Positions 12,301-19,916 of a stretch of DNA of 64,000 nucleotides are shown here, piece after piece (within the stretch, counting starts at the first letter, position 1; each line of letters begins with the position of its first letter). The DNA is from Cristatella mucedo (Eukaryota > Bryozoa > Phylactolaemata > Cristatellidae): NCBI GenBank assembly GCA_009760855.2, contig WPIO01000112.1, positions 863,501 through 927,500 of the forward strand. The letters are read 5' to 3'. The translations under genes and the position numbers were made by a program. The notes under the pieces are model-generated. The model was not told the origin of the DNA and ran no database searches. It saw only the letters and a list, made by a program, of their open reading frames with translations.

Positions 12301-15300
12301 TTAGATAAGGATACCACTTCAAAGTTGGTCCATGCATTCGTGACATCATGTCTTGACTTCTGCAACTCACTGCTTACTGGCCTACAGGCATGTGCGATCA
12401 GGCGATTGCAGCTGGTGCAAAACTCTGCTGCTAGGCTTGTCTGTCATGAACGTCGCAGTTGCCACATCACATCACTTCTCGCCGACCTGCACTGGCTACC
12501 AGTCAAGCAACGGATTGACTTTAAGGTTTTGTCGCTCACTTCTAGGTCCCGTCATTCTTTGGCTCCAGCCTATCCCTCAGATCTACTCCTCCACCCGTCC
12601 AATCATGGTACCACCCGCTTTTCGTAATCCAACAGTCTACCAATACCTCGTACAAGACTCAAATTCTTTGCAGACCGTGCATTTAGTTCGTATTCTGTCA
12701 TAGCCTGGAACTCACTCCCGACTTGCGGCGCGACATCCCCTGACTTGACCACATTTAAAAAGAACTTAAAAACACACCTATTTAGGACAGCATTTAGTGG
12801 GTCCCATTAATATTATTATTACCAGTCATTATTAGTCTTATTATCAGTCATCACATGCAACAAAGAGAATTCGGGAAGCATAGCAGAGTTGGGAGAGCAG
12901 TTGAGGTAGTGAGCTGCATGGAAGTAGAATTTATGACGATCAATAATAATATAATAATAATCCGCTTGATAAAGCACCCTCAGAGAACTCAATCTCTTTT
13001 TAAGCGCTTTACATTGGCTTCAAAGGGAAATGCAATTGAATAATGAGTTATATCATGCTTGATAAACAAACATGAGTAACATGGTTAGGGGTGACATGCA
13101 CAGGGTCAGCATGCAAATGTGGTTAGTGGCAGCATGCACAGTGTCAGCCCGTATAAGTACACCAAGGACGAATCACAGGATCCCACTCAATGCTGTCCTA
13201 AAAAGGTGTGCTTTTAAGTTCATTTTAAATGCGGTCAAGTCTGGGGATGCTCTGACGCAATTTGGGAGGGAGTTTCCGGTGGGAGGAGTAGATCTGAGAG
13301 ATAGGCTGGAGCCATAGAATCAAGTGACCTAAAGGTGAGCGACAAAACCTTGAAGTCGATCCGTTGCTTGACTGGTAGCCAGTGCAGGTCGGCGAGAAGT
13401 GGAGTAGTGTGGCTACTGCGACGCTCATGACAGACAAGCCTAGCTGTGGAGTTTTGCACCATCTGCAATCGCCTGATCGCACATGCCGGTAGGCCAGTAA
13501 GCAGTGAGTTGCAGAAGTCAAGACGGGATGTCACAAATGCATGGACCAACTTGACGTGGAATGCATGGACCAACTTACACGAATGCATAGACGGACCAAC
13601 TTAGACGGCTGGAAATGATGTGCCATAGTCGGCAGCAGGAGAGTGGTTGTCGTTGCGTAAGAATTGTGGAAGTGAGTCCACAGTCTAGGACCTGCAGAGC
13701 AAAAGCGTCTGTTGCCGACGGTCTTTAAGCGGAGGAATGAAACAGCTAATTTATTGTCCATACAAGACCTGAGGGCACGAGGAGGCTGAAACTGGTGCAA
13801 CAGTTTAGTTTGGTAAGGAAGAGCCAAGCCGTGGCGAGCCTTGCAGGTCAAAGTAAAAATAGTTCTCTGTATCCATTGATCTACCGGCAGTCACCAAAGA
13901 TTTTCAGCAAAGGAGACACATGGTCAACAATCTGTGATTTGTAATCTAGCCTTGCAGCCACATTCATCGCCAGCTGCAGTGGCCAAGTGGCTTTTTTTCG
14001 ATGGTTCAGCCAAAAGGGAATTACAATAATCTAACCGATACAGAACCAAGGAGCTTGTTGACTTTTTGGCAAGCCGTCGAGGAAGACAGTTCCTAATATT
14101 AGACAGGGGTCGCACGTATTCGCTAGTTGTGGAAGCAGTCTTATTAGAGAAGCTTTCAAAATTTAGGCAGCTGTCTAAGACGACACCTAAATTGCGAGCA
14201 GGAGGTGATGGTTGCACAACAGCATCGCCTATTAGAAGAGCAAAGTTCTAGTCCAGCCACATGCTTGGGGTGTCCTACGAGAAGCAGTTCCGTTTTTTTA
14301 CAGAATGACACCATTTCGAACCCTTCATTGTTCATCCGGCTGCAGTCGTCACAATTCAATCCCGAAATCAAAATCGTGACGCAGTTTTAATCCTTTTTGA
14401 GGGACTCAGAGTGAGCCTCGGAGAGAGACGGGTACTAATTCTGTTCTTACGCTGCATGGCTTTAGAGAGTGAACTCTAGACGAGTAGACGCCAGTCACAA
14501 AGGATGCAGCTGATTCTTAGCCTTTGAATAGACTCTCTACAACTTAGCCCGTCTAAAGAAGCAAAGGAAATGTTAGTGACGCGTCATGTAATTTGTTAGT
14601 TTAACACTGAAATGCAAACGTTCCGTCCCTAGGGCCTAGATTGCAGAGGCTCTGAATTGGGCTTGGTGAGACCAAGATCCCCAATGTTATCGTAAACGTC
14701 TTTCTGGTTGAATAATTATGATTTCCTCCCCTCATCTGCATCTGCAAAATTGAAATATGGATCTGTAATTTCATCGCTGCACTCTAGAGCGATAGATACC
14801 CTCTCCTGACGATGGCTGATCCCCCAAATGATGTAGATGAGGAACAGGAGCTCTGAGCAGCTTATTGTGGTGAGTGGGGCTGTGGATCAGAAATTCTCGT
14901 GTACATTGTGGAAGGCGTGCTCTTGCCATTTCGACGTTTGTAAGGATTGTGTGACAGTTTCTTGAGTAGTCAGTCGATCCCCTCTGAGTTTGTGGAGTAG
15001 AAAGCGCCGTGGCGTCGTCGTCTCAAACATTCCCTGCCAGCCTGTACAGCTCCCTAAAAATCTTCACCAGCCTGAATAGATACTAGAATTATACAAATTA
15101 AGAACTAGAGTTCTCATACTACCTAGTCTTGGCAAGAAATTTCATAACAGCGAGCGGTATGTGTTCACCTGATCTTTAAGAATTCTCTGGCGGTTACTTG
15201 CTGTGAATTGAAGTGCCTAATGCTCGCCTGTTACCCGAAAGGCATGCCGAACATGCTTTACAGACATTCGTAACAGACTTTTTCACGGCTTTCATTTTCG

Positions 15301-18300
15301 CTCTGGCCTTGGAAGATTATCCGCACACATTCATCTGCTGGTTGCAAGCAACATTTTGGCTACCATGTCAATCAAATATGGCTGGCTATCAACTCTTCCC
15401 ATGTCTTTCTTACCCTCATAATTCGGGCGCTCAAATTGCTTGTGTGTGAATCTCAATCGCGTGAATCGAGACCTTTGACATCGACCTTTGACATCGACCC
15501 TTGACATCGATGCCGTCCGTGCGATAACATCTGTTTCGTCTCTGCTGTTTAATCCCCCTTCCGACCTGCCATCATTTGTGGAGATCCACAGCACGACACT
15601 AGCTGACATGCTCGACGAGTTTGCACCTCTGTCTAGGCGCACTGCGCGCCCTCGTCCAGGCGGCCAATGGTTTACCACGGACATTACACTAGCCAGGTCA
15701 ATTAAGGGTAAGCTTGAAAAAGCATACAAAAGGTCAAGACTGACTGCCCATCGATAGGCATATGGGGACTACTGTAGGTGGTACCAATCGATCACAGCAA
15801 AGGCCAAGTCTAGCTTTTATAAAAACATTGTTGCATCATTGATGCACAATCCACAAATCTTATGTCGACGACCAACCATCTCCTCATCCGCTCCCATGTT
15901 AGCTCCTTACCGGGTGATTCCGGTGATGATCTAGCTGATCGCTTTTCAAACTTCTTTGTCCTAAAGATAGACGACATCAGGGAATATTTTCCTACGATAG
16001 CAGCATGATAATAATTATAGGAATAATAATAATGCACTTGATAAAGCGCCCTCAGAAAACTCAATCTCTTTCTACGCGCTTTACATTTGCTGCAATGGAA
16101 ACGCGACTGAATGGTGAATAATATCATGCTTAATGAACAACATGAATAATACGGTTAGGGACGACATGAAGAGGGTCAGCATGCAAGTGTGGTTAGTGGC
16201 AGCATGCACAGTGTCAGCACGCATAAGCACGTAAAGAACATATCAAAGGGAGAACTAAATGCCGTCCTAAATAGGTGTGTTTTCTTTTTAAATCTGATGG
16301 GTTGTTGTGATGGGATGTGTCAGGGGATGTTCTGATGCAAGTCAGGAGGGAGTTCAAGGATTTGGGAGAATACGAACTAAATGCATGATCTCCAAAGGAT
16401 TTGAAGTTTGTACGAGGTATTTGTAGGCTGTTGGATTCCGAAAAGTGGGTGGTACGATGCTTGGCCTGGTGGGGGAGTAGATCTGAGAGATAGGCTGGAG
16501 CCAAAGAATGAAGGGATCTAAAATTAAACAACAAAACCATGAAGTCGATCCGTTGTTTGACTTGGAGCCAGTGCAGGTCGGCGAGAAGTGGTGTGATGTG
16601 GCAACTGCGACGCTCACGACAGACAAGCCCAGCTGCGGAGTTTTGCACCAGCTGTAAGCACCTGATTGCACATGCTGGTAGGCCAGCAAGCAGCGAGTTA
16701 CAGAAGTCAAGACAGGATTTAACAAATGCATGGACCAACTTAGACGTGGTATCATTGTCTAAACAACCCCAAATTTTAGCAATCTTATGTATCTGAAAGT
16801 AGGCGGACTTGATTGTGGAGCTGATGTGGTCATCTAACGAGAGGTCACTTTAGAACATGACACCTAGATTTCGAGCTTATTCAATAGGAGATATGCTGGC
16901 AGAGCCCATTTTGAGCGTCAGCCTTTCCAATTTCTGAATCCCGCTTGAGTTGCCCATAACTAGTAAGTTGGTCTTATCATCGTTCAATTTAAGAAAATTT
17001 GCTGCCATTCATGTGCAAATGTCATCAATACATGCAGCAAGTGAGTTGAGAGAATTCGACGTGCTCGAAGGTTGAGAGGGATCAAAGCAAAGGTACAAAT
17101 GAGTGTCATCAGCATACAAGTAAAAGCCTAGATTGTGCTTGGCAATCACATCGTCAAGATGGAGAGTATAGACCGTGAAAAGAACGAGACCAAGCACAGA
17201 TACCTGAGGTACCCGATATTTCAGAGGCTCCTCAGACGGTCTTTGTCATTTACATCAATACTCTGGAGTCTCCTACTGAGATAGTATCTGAACCAGTGTT
17301 GCCTAGAAATAATACGACATTGTTTGCTTCTGCATCACGGACAAAGCCTGTGGGTTCATCTTAGCTGAGCCGCATCTGATTGGCTACGCGAGGAAAGTTG
17401 AGCTATGAAGCATGGAGCTGCCTCTTTACGTTTTCTGTCAGTACGTCAATCTGGAGCCTCCGTACGGCATCTGCAACTCGAGTGCAACGCTCAGCAATGG
17501 CAAGCGATACACGCTCTCCGGATGCGACGAGGAGTGTAAGACTGTGCACGTCGAACTAAACTGTTCTTGTCGGCCATATTACTTGGACGTCGTAGGATGG
17601 AAACACTGTGACGTGCTGACCACTTTAACGTGTGCCAACCCCATGGTTGGTAAGTCTTCCAGCGCTAAGCGACTGTTTCGAAACTCGAAATGATTGTCTT
17701 TGCATGCGAAGCACTCAATTTCTGATTCGTTATCACGAGATTGTGCGAAAGAACGCTGCTGCCACAACCTTTAGGTTATGGCACTGAGGTTCTAGGCTAC
17801 CGAAGTCACGGGGCGCCGCCAAATTTAGTGTTCTTTATGAGAATTCTCCTGCCGCTTAGAGCTCAGCGAGTTACGGAAATGAGAGCGAAAAGCACTTTAT
17901 GGCACAAAGATATCAAATATAGAAGTAGCTGCTCAGGACCGCTGAAAAGGATGTGCGATAGTCGGCAGTAGGAGAGTAGTTGTCGTTGCGTAAGAATTGT
18001 GGAAGCGAGTTCCACAGTCTAGGACCTGCAGAGCTAAAGCTTCTGTCGCCAATGGTCTTTAAGCGGAGGAATGAGACACCTAGTTTATTGTCCACACAGG
18101 ACCTGAGGGCGCGAACAGGCTGAAACTGATGCAGCAGTTCAGCTAGGTACGAAGGAGCCACGCCGTGGCGGGCCTTGTGGGTCAGCGTAAGAACTTTGCT
18201 CCGTATCCGTTGCTCAACCGGCAACCATCCTAGCTCTTTTAGCAAAGGAGACGCGTGCTCAAACCGCTGGGACTTGAAGACCAGCCTTGCAGCCATATTC

Positions 18301-19821
18301 ATAGTCCGCTGTAGTGGCCTAATAGCTTTCTTCAGCAGCCCAGCCAAAAGGGAATTACAATAATCATGCCGAGACAGAACGAAAGAGCTAGTTAAATCAT
18401 TTACAAACCACTGTGGGAGACAGCTCCTAATCTTGGATAGGGATCGGATGTGATGGCTAGCTGTAGAGGCAGACTTCTGAATGAAGCTTTTGAAATTGAG
18501 GCAGCTGTCGAAAACGACACCTAAATTTCGAGCACGTGGTGATGGTCGCACAATATCATCACCTAGTAGAAGAGCAAAGCCTTTTCAGAAGGAAACTCGC
18601 TCATTAATCAAAGCTACTAAAGACGGATCTTTTAGTGCGATTTACTAAGCTAAGCTCGATTGAGTGAGAACTACTAAAAGAGGTTCAACTAATTAGCTGC
18701 AGCTGTGAATCTTGTTTGTGCTTTGGAACTTATGTCTCAGCATAAGAATTGAGTGCTTTCGCATAGTTCCCTAAGCCTGATACAATAAACCTCTCATTGT
18801 AAAAGCTATTATTGTTTCTCTTACAATGAGTTGCAAAATTATTGAATAAAGATTATTTTTCATCCTTGCCATAGTTATTATTATTTAAGTTGTTTTTCTT
18901 TCGGCCCTAATCTAACACGAAATTTTAAGTAAGTATGATCAGCCCCTCGGAAAACTTACGAGGCAGACCAAAGCAACGAGGGCACGGTTAGAGCTACTCA
19001 CATCCCCCCTTGACATGCTCGGCCGTTGACAGCAAAGACAGACGACCCGCTATGCTACAATATGCGTTTTGGAGGCAACACAATGTTTGAGGCAGTACAT
19101 TTTTCACATGAAAACCACCACTAAAAGTAATGTATTGCATTGTATGTATGTACACTTTTTAGATAAGATCAACAGCACTAATTCAATCAATACTGCAGCT
19201 GCCCGCAGCCATGCAATTACGCAGAATACTCCTATTCGGTGAGCTACGCCCCGTTTCCTAGCACCACGATAGGTTTTGAAATGGCGAAGCAGTACGGCAT
19301 GACGCCTGAAAGTTACACGTAAGTCCTAGCAAGAGGGAAACCTTAAATGAATGAGGCACGCTGCCCTAACTATATGATGTTGCTTATACGAAAGATGAAC
19401 CGTCAGGTCTTGCAAGACACGATGACAAAATCTTGTCATTTGCACGCATTCTTGCATGGCTATAAACGTCCGACATACATTTACACCTCAACGAGTACCT
19501 TCATATGGCTTTTTCATGGATTGCAGATCCAGCGTTGTATCACTCGTTCTATATATGAAGGAAATAGGTCAGACTACTGTGACTCAGAATCCAGCAAAGA
19601 CGTTCGATTCAGTGATAAGTATGAGCGCACAGCGTCTCTGCTTCACAAACTTTCCCAAGCTTTCCTTCACAAACTTTCCTCGTTTTTACATCAGGCTTGA
19701 TTAGCTACAACTGTACGGAACTCACAAGACATTACGACATTACAAGTAGCCCAAAAAGGGCTCGGTCGATTGCGGGCGATGCTCCGTAACGCTGTCTGAT
19801 CTTGAATGCCCTGACATAATG

Positions 19822-19916
<95 letters not shown>

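Larger units (their letters stand above)
12848..14390 (-). mobile_element. LINE family 2, split by a family 1 insertion
   Basis: Family 2 3' sequence (CAACAAAGAGA..GAAGCATAGCAGAG) at 12848-12935 is continued at about 13600-14390 with the family 2 ORF end: [31 protein letters not shown]. The intervening 12943-13599 is a family 1 copy. Frames are broken. Confidence 0.75.

Noticed and set aside
19054-19085. Copy A linker exon (G|AC GAC CCG CTA ...)
   Set aside because: Only loose similarity to the copy B candidate, and the available donor leaves phase 0 where exon 7 needs phase 2.
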